Shown piece after piece: positions 25,801 to 35,387 of a stretch of DNA of 64,000 nucleotides; positions within the stretch are counted from its first letter, which is position 1; the number at the start of each line of letters is the position of its first letter. The stretch is taken from NCBI GenBank assembly GCA_012934845.2, contig WNNJ02000050.1:157513-221512 (forward strand), in the 5' to 3' direction. A program made the position numbers and the translations under genes. Under the pieces are notes generated by a model. The model saw only the letters and a program-made list of their open reading frames with translations, was not told the origin of the DNA and searched no databases. The DNA comes from Pomphorhynchus laevis (taxonomy: Eukaryota > Acanthocephala > Palaeacanthocephala > Echinorhynchida > Pomphorhynchidae).

Positions 25801-28800
25801 TAATCTATTATATTTATCATTGAATTCAATTAATTCAGTTTTTGTTTTTATTTTTAATTTGAAAAACAAATATTACTAAACTTTAATTTTAAATCAAAGT
25901 TGGAATTTTTGTAAAGTTACAAAATTAAAAGCAAGAGATAATTATTTATTCATTATTAAATAAAATTATTTAATTTCATATGTAGGCAGCTTTGTTTCAG
26001 CTTTATTTACTATCCGATAATGCTGGAATTATACATCTTTGATATATGCATTCACAGACAATAATTGCTCAAATTTTTTAATTCAAATTAGCTAACTGAG
26101 TCTACGTATATTATACTATAAATAAGAAATGATTATAAATAAAATAACTTATAAATAATTATGATTAATAGATCCAATTTATACAATTTTTATACCAAGT
26201 TAGAAATTTAAATAAAAGTCAATTCTTATGGATTAGCTAATAAATATCATGCGATGTATCCTAGAAGGATTGGAGGTCATCATATAATGTACATTTATTT
26301 ACAAAGTATGCATGTGCCGAGTCGACACAAGATAAAATATGTGCTAATATCTAAAAGGGTATTCAATAATCATTTAAATACACAAATATTCAAATCTACA
26401 AAATTTAAATTAAGGCGTCAACCCAAATACCTTTTATGTAAATACTACGTAAAGTATTCTGGTTCTTATGTTTCAAAACTTTTAAAATATTTTGAAATGC
26501 CGATTTAACTACCAAGTTTCTTTTAGTGATTATTGATCTCACAAGTATACGAAATTACATAAACGTCCGTCGTTGTTCGGTTGTAATTCAGCAACCAAAA
26601 ACATAATACCATATTAATTTTAAAAAAATTAGAATTTCCTGTGATGTTGAGCTTATGAAAGCAATCGATAAAAATAGGGTTTTAAAATTGTATTTAATTT
26701 TGAATATAAACTTAAAATTGTAATTATTCGCCAACTTTAGGTACACGCAAATGAATATTTTGTGAAAACCAACAGCAACAAACGAATTAATAATTAATTA
26801 TTAAACGAATAATTAATTATTAATTTTGAGTAACAAATTAAAATGGGTATTCTTATGGGTATTCGTTTTCGAATACCCATAAGAATTATACCCAAATTAA
26901 CCTAAGAAAATCAGTACTAACACCGAGATGACTATCTAAGACATACGAGGCTTCCAAAGTTCCTATCCACTTCGGAGTGTTAATGAATGTAGCAGGTTTG
27001 TCACCTATTAATACGAGTGTCTAAATTACATAAAAACATATTTGTTTATTTCCTTAAATTGAAAAAATACTTCTTGTATTTTATAGATACTGGGCACGGG
27101 TAGATCAGTGTAGCCGTTTAAAAGAAACCATGAACAAATTGTTTGCAAGGATCGATACGCACATCCCCAACCTCTATCGTCTATATCTTTGTCGGTGAGA
27201 TAATGATAGTATTGATAGGGTCCCTGAACCATACCTTGAATAACGTTTTCTAAAAAGAAATAAATTTTAAAATCTTAAAATAGCTAAAGTGTAACTAATT
27301 TTTGCCAAGGCATTATCAAAATGAAGTAAAGTTACGAAGCGGTCAACATATAATTCATTTCTAATCTGAATAGTTTAATTAAAAGCATTAAATATTTTAA
27401 ATAAATTTGGATTAATTTGACTAATCTTTATATTATTTATAAATATTACATGTAAATTATTAATCGCTATTATAATTATTCAGACAAAAGGCATGTTGGA
27501 GTTTAAAAAAGTTTAATAAACCTTTTTATCTATTATTATATTTATTATATTTATTACATTGCTATATAATAACTTATATTATATAATAATATTAAATATT
27601 AATATTTTTATTATATAATATACTAACGTATATTAATAACTAATAATTATTTAATAAAAGTATTTTTATGAATTAAATATAACTTGTCACAAATCTTCAT
27701 TTCTCAAAATCCAGAAATCGCTGACTTAATTACTAAATGAATAGAATGTGTCTACATAGTCAAGGCAAAATTTCAATTCAACGCATTATAAATCAATGTT
27801 TCTGCACAAAATTTTTATTAAAATTCAAAAGTAAAAAAAATCAAAAGTTAAAATTCGTCGTTTTTAAATATTATTTTAGCAAACTAAAAAATACATTACT
27901 CTCGAAAATTTATTTTTGAAATTTGAAGATTTTCAAAACATAGATATTTTACAAAAATAAAATACACAAATTTGTATAATTTGTAATAATCCAAAATATA
28001 ACAATCAGTATAATGCATTAAAAGATAAATAACTATAGATAAAAGATAAATAGCTATGATATATATTTATATTAATTTAAAATTTAAAATATTATATCAA
28101 AAAACTAATACACAAAACAAAAATAACAAATATGTCAAGGAAAATTAAAATTTTTGAAAAATCTATTCAAATTACCGAGAGGTTTGACGTTTCGGTGGAC
28201 TGACATTAGAAGACCGCTTGGCATCTTGAAGAAAATATTAAGAGACTTTGCGAACACCGATTGGTTTAATGGTATATTTAACTTGTGGTGAAGATCAACG
28301 CAACTTACACCTACATTGTTGAGATAAGATTTAATATTGAAATTTTACAACGCACTCTCTTAATGTGTTAATATAAAATTAAAATACGATGAAATTTTAT
28401 AAAATAAAGAAACACCAGGAAACTGATGTTAAACCAATAAGCGAAAATTATAAAGATGTATTACTTTGTGTACGGTTGCATAAAAACAAAATAACGATAA
28501 AACCTATATAATTATATTTACGCTTATTTATATTTATTAGTATTTAATATATTTATAAATATATTATCTTTTAAAATCGCATTCGGATGGAATGCATTCT
28601 CCTAGAAAAATTAGAGAAAGAGTTTTATTTTTGAATTTTTGCCAATAAATATAAAATTTTGATAAAATATAATTAATTATAATATAATATTAAATATAGT
28701 ATATTAAATATAATTTTAATAAATATAATTTAATATAATATAAAATTTTTGCTACTACCAGAGAACACTATCTGAAGAGATCAATCGCTTTGGAAAAAAT

Positions 28801-31800
28801 TCAAAATTTCTTCATTTCAAAAATAATAATATTTTTCTTATTTTTCTCGGAGAAAGAGCCTACCAATGATAAATATGTATTATTTTATATTTTTATGTTA
28901 TTTTGTTGAGTAATTTTTATACATAATCCTACGAAAATAACAAAATCGTTAAAATCCTCAAAGGGTATATTATACGTACAATTATCAAAACCATTTGTTC
29001 AAGATATTATGTTGTCAAATAAAAATTGCATTCGGTTATTGTGTGAATAGCTTAGCCACTAAGCCGCATTTCTTCAATATATAACGTTAGCTCAAACAGC
29101 ACTAAAACCGTTTTCGTTCATTTCTTATTTTTATTATTTATGATAAAATTAAGTGTCCAAATGATAGCGAACATAACACAAAATGCCGTTTGATGAATTA
29201 ACTTAAAATATTAAATTAAATTTTAATTAAATTTTAATTAAATTTTAATTTAATATAAATTAAAATTAATTATTCCTTTAGGCGAACAGCGACAAAATAT
29301 TTATAAAAATGCAACCATCAAAAATTATATTTTAAAATAAAATGATTATTATAAAATTAAAATAATTTTTATTATTAATTAATAAAAAAGTTATAATATC
29401 ACGTTATTTATTTAATAATTAAAATCTGCAAATTTTAAAATGCCAAATCTGTTTTAGCTATTACTTGATATTTTAGCGTATTTATTAGCTATTACCTGAT
29501 ATTTTAGCGTATATATACCAATAAAAATCAATATCAACGGTAAATATTTTTGTCGTATTATGCAATTAAAATAATATCTTGAATTTATGTAGTTGTGAGA
29601 AATGAAAATATACAGTTTTATAAACTGTCATAAGGGCTTGTGATTAAATTGAATATTATTTTCAAATATTCAGTTCAATTATTTGCATATGCATCTTAAC
29701 TTTTTAAATTCGCAAGATGGCATTCATTTAAAATATTAAAACATAATAAAATATTAATATTTGCCAGCAACAATTATAAATAATGCCGAGTATTATGATC
29801 AAATATAAATTCAAAGCACTGATTTACTACAACAAAATGCGCAAAATACATTTAGGAAAGTAAGGATATATTAAAAGAATAGATTTGAACAAGTATATAT
29901 ACCTGAACCGCTTGGAATATTCACTGTGATAATTCTTAATTGATAAAGGAAATGGTATATAGAACCGCTATGCTAGAATAAAAGTAAAAAAGATGAATTA
30001 ACATGATGTAAATAAGAAATAAACAACTTTTTAAATTTAAATCAAGTGAAATTGATTTGAAAAATCACAATATGAATTTTAAAATTACGGAAATACAAAA
30101 AGTATAAAATTATATTGATTTTATCAAAATGCATTTGTTGTTTAAAATGTAATTTAATTAATTGATTACATTAATAAAATTTTGAAAAAAAAAACATTTT
30201 TGTATAAATAGCAAAGAATACTAACATACATTAATGTACGTCAAACATACATTAAAGAATTAATGCAGCGGAGATATTCAAATTATATAATTTGAATCTA
30301 CATATAATTATAATCTGTATATATTATAAAGAGGAATAGTCAAATTATAAAGTCGGATTCGTTATGTTCTTACGCTTAGTGATCTAATTTTAAATGATAG
30401 GATACTTTGTTCTTCAAATATGTTTGACGTTAGTTTTTCTATATTGATACAAAATTCTAATATTTCACAATATCTATTTGGGGTGATTATCTATTTAGAC
30501 TATCATTTGCATTATATGATGCAACGTCTCGTATGCAATTACAGTTTAATTGATATTCTATTAAAGTGCAAAATATGATCTGAACAGGGTTTACGTATGT
30601 GACTTTAAACTCTAAACGTAGATAGTAAAATGAGCTGAAATATACGTTATAGGTCCAAAGTTTATAAATTATATGTTACCACGTCCAACCACTTTTAAAG
30701 AAACCGTCAACAATTGAAGAGTGTATAATCCACTATTATATGTCGTACGAGTACTTGTCGTACTCGTACGACAAGTACGTATCAAGTACTTGTCGGCACA
30801 CAACACAATTAATGCATTGCATTGAATGGATGCAGAAATCAGCATCCAGTGTTTGTAATATAAAAGTTTTATTTGAAAATATAAAAGTTTTAATTTTAAT
30901 TTCAATAATATAAACTTTTATAGTAAAGTTTATTATTATTTAATTATTTAACACAATGATTTGGTTTATTGACGACTAGTGCGATTTGCTTATTGAAATT
31001 AGTCGAATTTTGTAGTCGAATTTTTTAAGTCGATTTTTCAGAATAAAATTACAATTTCATTCAAATTAGAATTTCAGAAAGTTGATTGATAAATATCAAT
31101 ATAAAAAACAAACTCGTTAATTAAAAAACTTGTTTACTATAGAAAAATAAACTCGTAAATTTTCCAACTTGTAATAGCTAGTAGTTTACTAGCGATTTAT
31201 TGTATGTCTAATAAAATAACAAAATGAGCAAATTACAGAAAATATTAAAATTTAAATTTTTATTTCTAAATAATTAAAACTTTTATAACAAAAATAATTA
31301 ATTTTGATAAAAATTAATAACTCCAGGTCAAAATGCACATATTCTTTATAAGAATTTTAGTTAATTTATTTTTTATTTTAATTTGTACCAATAAACAAAT
31401 GCGAAATTGACTATAAAGAGTAACATAAAATGAAATAAAATTTAATAGCAGAAATGTTATAAAAATAACATTTTTATTTATTCAAATGTTTAAAAAAGAT
31501 TTAAAGTTTGGTTTTATTTTAATTTGTTCAATAAAATCAGAAATAATAAAAAGCCTATTAACTATCCAAAATATGAAAACTTCAATAAATGAAAACGAAA
31601 TGATATAAAATGATTTCCTTAAGATTGGTTTATCTAACGTTTTCATAAAGATTAGTTTTTATTCCATTAAATTCCATAAACGGTTTAATTTCATAAAAGA
31701 AAAAACTTTAATTACATTAAAAATTCGTTACGCATAGTCTTCTTATTTATCTAACTTAAACGAACATTATTTCTGAAGACGCTAGTAAAATTTGTCTATA

Positions 31801-34800
31801 AATTAAATTTGCAATATATTAGCTTGTACTTGAAGAAGTACATTGCAAATAAAGTTTATTGCAATGAGCAAAAGCGTTTCTGTATTAAACTGAAATTTTC
31901 AAATGGGGTACTCTCAGTTTAGAAACTAATTTTGCACCCTCCATAAAATCTAATATTGAAAATGGTGAGGGAGACGTAAATCCCATATTGTTATTCTTGT
32001 GAAATTATTCGTATCTAAAAATAAACAAAATATACTTGATAGTATTATTACTTTTTAATGTTATAAATTAAAAATTTTATTGTTATTACTAATTTCCTTT
32101 ATATACCTTTCGATATCTTCTCAAGTACACGTTTAGACATTCTTTGAAATTATTCAACAATCCCGATATGCTTGAATCAACACTTGCCAAAACAATACAA
32201 TCGATCACAACTTTGGATATGCTATTTGCTAAAATACAAACGAGCAATGATATATCAAATACATAGTACAAGTAATTGATTACTTTATAAATTAATTGCA
32301 CTAACTTAATCAATTTAATAAATCACATAAATTTAAACAGAAAAATGCGTATAAAACTTTTCAAATTATTAAAAATAATATATTTCAAAAATAAAATCAA
32401 AACGAAAATTGCATTATACATAATTGAACAGCATAAATAGTTATTATTTTTAATATTTTTCGAATAAATTGTATGTGATTTAATAGAAAGTGTATATTAG
32501 TTAAATAAGGACTAATTTAATATGGATAAAAAAGGACTAATTTAAATAAGGACTAATATTTAAAATTTAATATGTCAAAATAAACATCAATTAAATGACG
32601 TCTATTGCATGACGTTAATTTAAAGTGACTGAGATTCGCGATGAACTGTCAGACATTGCAAATAAATCTAAATGCTACAATCTAAACTTTGTTATTAGTG
32701 ATTCAATGTCGAATATTAATAATTATATTATAATAGTATTAAATAGTATCAAAAGTTCATCAAGCTTGTAAGTTTGTAAAAAATATAAGAAAAAGAAAAG
32801 ACAAATCTAGATATAATTAAAACAAAAATTTTTAAGTTGCACTAAAAAAATTAAATAAAGAATTGAAAATGAATTGAAATCAATTGGAACAAATCATTTT
32901 CAATTGTGATGATTTAGAAACTTAAAAACAGTAACTTAAAATTACGCTCTGCAAATTAATTGGCTCGTGTCCGAGGTTGATTAATTTATCTCAAAGTTGC
33001 TTTGTCATAATTTAAAAGTTGATATCAAAGTTAAAAAGGAAAATTTGCGAAAAATTGACTTTATTAAAAGCTGATCGAGAAAATTATTAAATGAATGGAG
33101 AGAAGATTTACAAATAGGAATAGCGGCTTAGTTGATTTTTAAATAGATTAATATGAAAAAATATTATTTATTAATTAAATAATAATTTAATTAATAAAGG
33201 CCCTGTAGCTACACAACATCGACGATACCTTATCCTGAGTAAACCTCTGAAAGTTGTATTGAAATTCTTTTTTTATTAATATAACGTCACCAGTAGTTTT
33301 ATTTAAAGATAATTTATAATTTATTTACCTCTAGAAATAGCAGTTAAGACTTGTAATCAGTTATTAATTATTACAATTATTCTATAATTTAAAAATAAAA
33401 GTATAATTTAATTAGAATTATTTAAAATTCAAAATAAATTTTAACATTCGCTTAGACATTCCTTTGGAATCAACAGTAAAAGAATTTTAATCTAAAAACA
33501 TTTTAATGCCTTATAAAAAACTTACCCTTTTCTAGTTTATATCTAGGTGATAATATGAATTTATCAGTTGTAGGCTGCTTCATCTCACGCAAAACTTCCA
33601 CCGTAATAATCTAAGAATATAAATATAAAAGAAATACTATATTTAGAGAAATAAAATATTTAACATATAATGGGATAATATAAATACGATATTTATTTGT
33701 AAAAATTATTATCGATATATTTATTTTATGAAAATTAAAATACTTCTTCTGGTTGTGGCACAATATTATCCTCACAGGTATTGTTCCTATTCTTGATACA
33801 GCAGGACGCTACTAATCCGTCTGGGTGGGTCTCATCAGCTGCTGACCCAGACCTACATTTCACGTTTCGACCCTTATTATCTGCTTTCTCCGTACACGGG
33901 TGCATATTACTTGTTGGTGAAGGATCGCATTCTAACGATCTATTAGAAACCTACCTAGTTGTGTGATCCGCTAGCTGGATCACTGGTTTTTCATGCTGCC
34001 ACTTGCAAATAATGTTTTTTATTGTACTTGATTGCATATGTGAGGTGAAATTCTTTTGGTTGTGGCACAATATTGTCCTCTATATTATAAATATTAGAAT
34101 ATTAAAATATTATAGAATATTAGATAATATATTATATTATATAAGATATTATAGAAATGTATATCTACACTACTGAAGCAGCCAACCAAGTAGATGTAGC
34201 GTTAAATCGCAATACAGACGTCCTGAGTATAAATCCGATCAGCATCAGTTTACGGAGAAAGCAGCTAGTAAGAGTCGAAACATGAAATGATAAGATCCAC
34301 CCAGATTCCACCCAGACCAACATTTCACCCAGACGTGAAATGTAGGTCTGGGTCAGAAGCTGATGAAACCACCCAGACTGATTAGTAACGTCCTACTGTA
34401 TTAAAAATAAGATCAATACATGTGAGGATAATATCGTGCCACAATTATAAAAAAATCAACTTACATATGCAATTATTAAATAATGCAATTATTAATAAAT
34501 GCAATTAAAATAATTTTTTTCAATTTTGATAATCAAATTCAAAAAGAATGTGCTAGCGGAATACATTCGATTATTCTGTGAATAATTATATCAGCTGGGT
34601 ATACGTATTTTATATTATCAACTATTAAAATAAAGTTTCATTGTTTTTTGTTGATAAAGATTCATTATTGATAAAGAATTATTGGAGCTAGATAAAAATA
34701 AGGAGGGGGTGTTACTTGATATTTCGATAACCTCTGTCAGCATCCTCAAAAAATTATGTAATTTTATCTAATTTTCTGAAGATGCTAATAGAGGTTAGCG

Positions 34801-35387
34801 AAATATCAAATAAAATTTTCCAATTTATTTTGATCCAACTCCAATAATTCTTTATTTTAATATTTTTAATATTAAAATAAATTTATAAAATTTATAGAGA
34901 AAAATGATTTTTTGAATAAATAATAATTTATCTATATAAATAGATTTTATCTATATTTACTTTTAATAATTTATAATTATTTATAAGTAAAACTTGGTAG
35001 ATAAAATGCAGTTCTAATATAATATCTTGTTTTTACTTATAAAACTAATAAGAACTGCTCACTTGTTCGCTATTATTTTCAAAAAGAAAATTGCAATTTA
35101 TGTCAATTTAAAAAACTATTTGCCGCTATGAATTACTTGTTCTGCAAGATCTTAATCAAATAAATTATAAGATACCTTTGAAGCGATATCGAATCGATCG
35201 TCGTATTCACTGATTGAAACGGAATCAGACAAAAGATCCTTAACATCACAATCACTGTGTTTTAATGTAAAACTATTATTCGAGGTACTATCGCTTTCCG
35301 GATGAATAATTTCTCCATCATACGAAACAATTATGCTTTTAATTTTGTATGTCGCCATATTATAAATCTCGTATTTGATGTTATCAT
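16758..35387 (-). CDS. UFSP2: UFM1-specific protease 2, multi-exon, partly recovered
   Basis: A cysteine protease that matures UFM1 and removes it from targets, acting at the ER and in the cytosol. Recovered exons on the minus strand, 5' to 3': 35,387-35,176; 33,610-33,526; 32,228-32,107; 29,972-29,903; 27,249-27,071; 27,020-26,902; 21,224-21,097; 16,841-16,758. The catalytic Cys lies in [16 protein letters not shown], and the Asp and His in ILDPHY. The GGG-LAHT and CGWKDISFW motifs of the family follow in order. All have GT-AG borders, and the phases match at the joins checked. Two pieces expected from the family are not found: roughly 45 residues between the IPSG exon and the [11 protein letters not shown] exon, and roughly 25 residues before GGG. 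The first exon with a definite start is also uncertain. The introns carry many transposons. The gene may be functional with diverged missing exons, or decaying. Confidence 0.85.
17030..20645 (+). repeat. Repeat X, left copy (inverted relative to 46.0-49.15 kb), in last UFSP2 intron
   Basis: This 3.6 kb block is the reverse complement of the block at about 46,015-49,150. Matches begin at GTAGAAGTT (left 17,031, right about 49,140) and continue through GTTCAAATCGAATTC, TTTCACGCGTG, the GTGAGTATATTT tandem bits and an AT-rich middle. The same match runs on through about 1.3 kb of near-identical sequence at 17,860-19,150, then the tandem array and a CTTCGAATCTTCGG end. It contains no protein gene. 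The left and right copies differ by array length and by unrelated sequence in the 17.45-17.7 / 48.15-48.6 interval. It is probably a non-autonomous transposon or a duplicated satellite-bearing segment. Confidence 0.85.
19157..20524 (+). repeat. Tandem array of 57- and ~61-bp units (about 23-24 copies)
   Basis: The unit core is ACTACAAATTATGCTGGGTA followed by ACGACAAACCCAACTTAG. It exists in two forms: a short form continuing GGCTTTTAGCAATCCCATGA (57 bp) and a longer form with GACAGGTGTTTAGCTTTTCC (about 61 bp). The forms alternate irregularly. GCTGGGTAACG is the most constant part. The frames open across it (60 residues at 19,160) are by-products of the period, not genes. Confidence 0.9.
20646..21096. 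other. UFSP2 intron remainder, AT-rich
   Basis: Between the end of repeat X and the donor of the DPHY exon I see only low-complexity AT sequence. Confidence 0.4.
21097..21224 (-). CDS. UFSP2: UFSP2 exon with Asp-His of the catalytic triad
   Basis: It encodes [20 protein letters not shown], then [20 protein letters not shown] and IEK, ending at the donor [19 protein letters not shown] holds the catalytic Asp and His of UFSP-type C78 peptidases, and GGGxLAHT is the loop before them. The start was set at the acceptor TTTTTCAAAAG|GC because it restores the family sequence I-GGG. The frame is open 46 codons further upstream (to 21,363), but that part does not resemble UFSP2. Confidence 0.85.
21225..21363 (-). 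other. Open extension upstream of the DPHY exon, unrecognised
   Basis: In frame with the exon, 46 codons remain open, reading [20 protein letters not shown] then [20 protein letters not shown] and SDNFSK. The stretch is rich in Tyr, Cys and Trp and follows an AACATAGCAG acceptor-like site. It could be an alternative 5' part of the exon, an exon of another gene, or chance. Neither of the two upstream acceptor-like sites fits the phase of the preceding UFSP2 exon. Confidence 0.3.
21364..21832. other. UFSP2 intron, AT-rich, nothing recognised
   Basis: Low-complexity AT sequence with no coding. The base composition jumps sharply to GC-rich at about 21,810, where the retroelement-derived ORF starts. 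Confidence 0.4.
21833..22339 (+). CDS. Retroelement-associated nuclease-like protein fragment, 168 residues
   Basis: An uninterrupted + strand frame inside a minus-strand UFSP2 intron, markedly GC-richer than its surroundings. It reads [20 protein letters not shown], then [40 protein letters not shown] and later [20 protein letters not shown]. The pattern RHN...I...L..AG.P..LEP.GL.R.DGKRPDG....W..GR.LVWD.T resembles C-terminal regions found next to reverse transcriptases in many invertebrate retroelements and usually annotated as uncharacterised. The D-G...W-D spacing would suit a PD-(D/E)XK-like nuclease fold, which is inference. The first Met may be internal: the frame may have begun further upstream in the full element, and no RT is seen beside it. 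Confidence 0.55.
   Translation: MVSRHNRHSAVNTLIRSALATAGVPSRLEPIGLCRNDGKRPDGASLVPWERGRLLVWDFTCPNILAASHLPSAVSGAGEVARLAEDRKKAKYTCIDESQYKFVPLAIDTIGAAGPITSNFLTKLGNMLVVATDDRRAVNFLLQRLSCAVQRGNAACLLEVARDGNLPT
22570..23390 (+). pseudogene. Second retroelement C-terminal fragment of a related RT-associated family, decayed
   Basis: Frame-broken coding on the + strand. [20 protein letters not shown] (about 22,655) and [17 protein letters not shown] lead into a Cys/His finger-like part and [20 protein letters not shown]. The longest open piece is 22,805-23,155 with [21 protein letters not shown] and [17 protein letters not shown]. The trace ends with VVFAVTGG and [14 protein letters not shown] near 23,170-23,320. 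This order (C-x-C zinc knuckle, RHN..RD, EP.LQP, R.DI, FDVRVFNP, SYN..I.WLR) is the one I recall from RT C-terminal regions of invertebrate retroelements. It is broken by several stops and frame shifts. It may or may not come from the same element as the intact ORF 230 bp to its left. Confidence 0.55.
23391..23990. other. UFSP2 intron, AT-rich, nothing recognised
   Basis: Palindromic AT runs only (for example ATTAATAA motifs near 23,800). No coding was seen. Confidence 0.4.
23992..24271 (+). repeat. Duplicated 280-bp segment (copy at 25,432-25,712)
   Basis: From GTTTGAAGTTCTACATTTTA through GATGAAGATGTAGAAGATGA and GGTGGAATCTGTG to CTCAAAACTAACGAAATT, the two segments are almost identical. 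A shorter and more diverged third copy spans 25,190-25,275. Confidence 0.85.
23992..24690 (+). pseudogene. Unrecognised coding remnant with acidic stretch and [11 protein letters not shown] peptide
   Basis: On the + strand a frame reads [20 protein letters not shown], then [16 protein letters not shown] before a stop at about 24,140. Further on, [20 protein letters not shown] is followed by [20 protein letters not shown] and [19 protein letters not shown] (24,412-24,560). The two [11 protein letters not shown] peptides about 370 bp apart imply that part of a real coding sequence was duplicated here. I do not recognise the protein. The first part is duplicated again at 25,432. Confidence 0.35.
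24940..25130 (-). repeat. Dispersed repeat family Y, copy 1 (minus)
   Basis: The reverse complement shows GAAACCTGATAACAAAGCAG, TTCCTTCTGATGACCTC, and the TATTAGTCAATTCATAAAAA / GACTTTTATTTTAAATTTCA tail in order, as in the copies at 45.4 and 53.3 kb. The left boundary grades into AT-rich sequence. Confidence 0.6.
25193..25895 (+). repeat. Tandemly arranged duplicates (25,193-25,430 / 25,432-25,895)
   Basis: Both halves contain the TTTGAAGTTCTACATTTTAA start and the same 160-bp AT tail (TATACAATATTAAACTAATTTT through CAAATATTACTAAACTTTAA). The second half also carries the fuller coding remnant shared with 23,992. It looks like a local unequal duplication. Confidence 0.75.
26080..26290 (-). 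repeat. Dispersed repeat family Y, copy 2 (minus, diverged)
   Basis: The reverse complement contains GATGACCTCCAATCCTTCTA, the TTAGCTAATCCATAAGAATT... / GACTTTTATTTAAATTTCTA tail and the AGACTCAGTTAGCTAATTTG end, matching the 53.3 kb copy in order. A weak ORF lies across it, which I do not believe. Confidence 0.5.
26845..26893. other. Hairpin 9 bp downstream of a UFSP2 exon donor
   Basis: The arms are GGGTATTCTTATGGGTATTCG and its near-complement CGAATACCCATAAGAATTATACCC around a 3-4 nt loop: a 17-bp perfect stem plus a mismatched base. On the transcribed (minus) strand it starts 9 nt inside the intron from the donor at 26,902/26,901. It could influence splicing, or be a relic of a small palindromic element. 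Confidence 0.6.
26902..27020 (-). CDS. UFSP2: UFSP2 exon (GDKPATF...WIG)
   Basis: It encodes [20 protein letters not shown], then [20 protein letters not shown]. It is flanked by the acceptor TGTAATTTAG and the donor CTTAG|GTTAAT. GDKPATF and WIGS/T-E are UFSP2 signatures directly following the catalytic Cys exon. The exon is 119 nt, phase 0 in and phase 2 out. The next coding exon found does not take phase 2, so one exon is missing in between. Confidence 0.88.
27071..27249 (-). CDS. UFSP2: UFSP2 catalytic-Cys exon
   Basis: It encodes [20 protein letters not shown], then [20 protein letters not shown] and [19 protein letters not shown]. The Cys of GWGCAYRS is the nucleophile of this peptidase family, and the upstream [10 protein letters not shown] contains the conserved Tyr region. 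The acceptor is TTTCTTTTTAG and the donor GAA|GTATTT. The exon is 179 nt, phase 1 in and phase 0 out, and is separated from the next exon by only 50 nt. Confidence 0.92.
27250..29902. other. UFSP2 intron, 2.65 kb, AT-rich
   Basis: The family predicts an exon of about 45 residues (the -RPYF- and -NPH- region) here, phase 1 on both sides, but none was recognised by eye. A weak palindrome pairs GAGAAAGAG-type runs near 28,610 and 28,850. The rest is low-complexity AT. Confidence 0.4.
29903..29972 (-). CDS. UFSP2: UFSP2 exon (ITVNIPSG)
   Basis: Seventy nt encode [20 protein letters not shown] then SGS and one base. The acceptor is TTTTATTCTAG and the donor TTCAG|GTATAT. The match is to the -HFLLP...LVTISYPSG- strand of UFSP2. 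Phase 0 in fits the exon at 32.1 kb, and phase 1 out fits the exon at 27.2 kb if nothing lies between. Confidence 0.75.
29973..32106. other. UFSP2 intron, AT-rich
   Basis: A short overlapping palindrome cluster lies at 30,738-30,795 (TCGTACGAGTACTTGTCGTA and related CGTACGA/AAGTACTTG repeats). No coding was seen. Confidence 0.4.
32107..32228 (-). CDS. UFSP2: UFSP2 N-terminal-domain exon
   Basis: After the acceptor GTATTTTAG the exon reads (A)[20 protein letters not shown], then [20 protein letters not shown], up to the donor AAAG|GTATAT. The pattern LPVDxxIxV...L...I...L...R corresponds to the N-terminal domain of UFSP2 ahead of the catalytic domain. It is 122 nt, phase 1 in and phase 0 out, consistent with both neighbours. 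Confidence 0.75.
32229..33525. other. UFSP2 intron, AT-rich, with a fragment of repeat family Z
   Basis: A 60-bp block at 33,199-33,258 (GGCCCTGTAGCTACACAACA, then CTGAGTAAACCTCTGAAAG) matches part of the foldback arms at 56.7-57.4 kb. Otherwise it is low complexity. Confidence 0.5.
33526..33610 (-). CDS. UFSP2: UFSP2 N-terminal-domain exon
   Basis: It encodes [20 protein letters not shown], then SPRYKLEK and one base. The acceptor is ATATTCTTAG and the donor a strong GTAAGT-type (AAAGG|GTAAGT). IVxVxxLxEM is the matching UFSP2 strand. It is 85 nt, phase 0 in and phase 1 out, and joins both neighbours in frame. Confidence 0.72.
33752..34444. mobile_element. Foldback element, arms ~140-190 bp, in UFSP2 intron
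   Basis: The left arm has TTGTGGCACAATATTATCCT, then ACAGCAGGACG, TCTGGGTGGG and GACCCAGACCTACATTTCAC. It pairs with the right arm GTGAAATGTAGGTCTGGGTC, then CCACCCAGACTG, CGTCCTACTGTA and GGATAATATCGTGCCACAA. A second pairing, CTGCTTTCTCCGT / ACGGAGAAAGCAG, extends the arms inward. Within the loop another partial end (GGTTGTGGCACAATATTGTC, 34,056) suggests nesting. Confidence 0.8.
34671..34855. mobile_element. MITE-like palindrome, arms ~85 bp
   Basis: ATAAAGAATTATTGGAGCTA through GATATTTCGATAACCTCTG and ATCCTCAAAAAATTA pairs with TAATTTTCTGAAGATGC, AGAGGTTAGCGAAATATC and CCAACTCCAATAATTCTTTA. It has no coding. Its terminal 35 bp and its GATATTTCGCTAACCTCTGT part recur at the right edge of the large foldback (15,447-15,540). 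Confidence 0.8.
35176..35387 (-). CDS. UFSP2: Probable UFSP2 5' exon
   Basis: The exon runs from acceptor TTATTATTTAG to donor CAAAG|GTATCT. It encodes (D)[39 protein letters not shown], then [20 protein letters not shown] and [11 protein letters not shown]. It is 212 nt, phase 1 in and phase 0 out, which fits the next exon. Homology to the poorly conserved UFSP2 N-terminus cannot be asserted strongly. The assignment rests on strand, phase and spacing. The true start codon is either the internal ATG (MATYK) or in an exon to the right that was not found. Confidence 0.5.

Noticed and set aside
28170-28330. Possible missing UFSP2 exon (minus strand, [11 protein letters not shown])
   Set aside because: The open stretch lacks the -RPYF- and -NPH- motifs, has no matching phase-1 splice pair, and resembles repeat-derived sequence.
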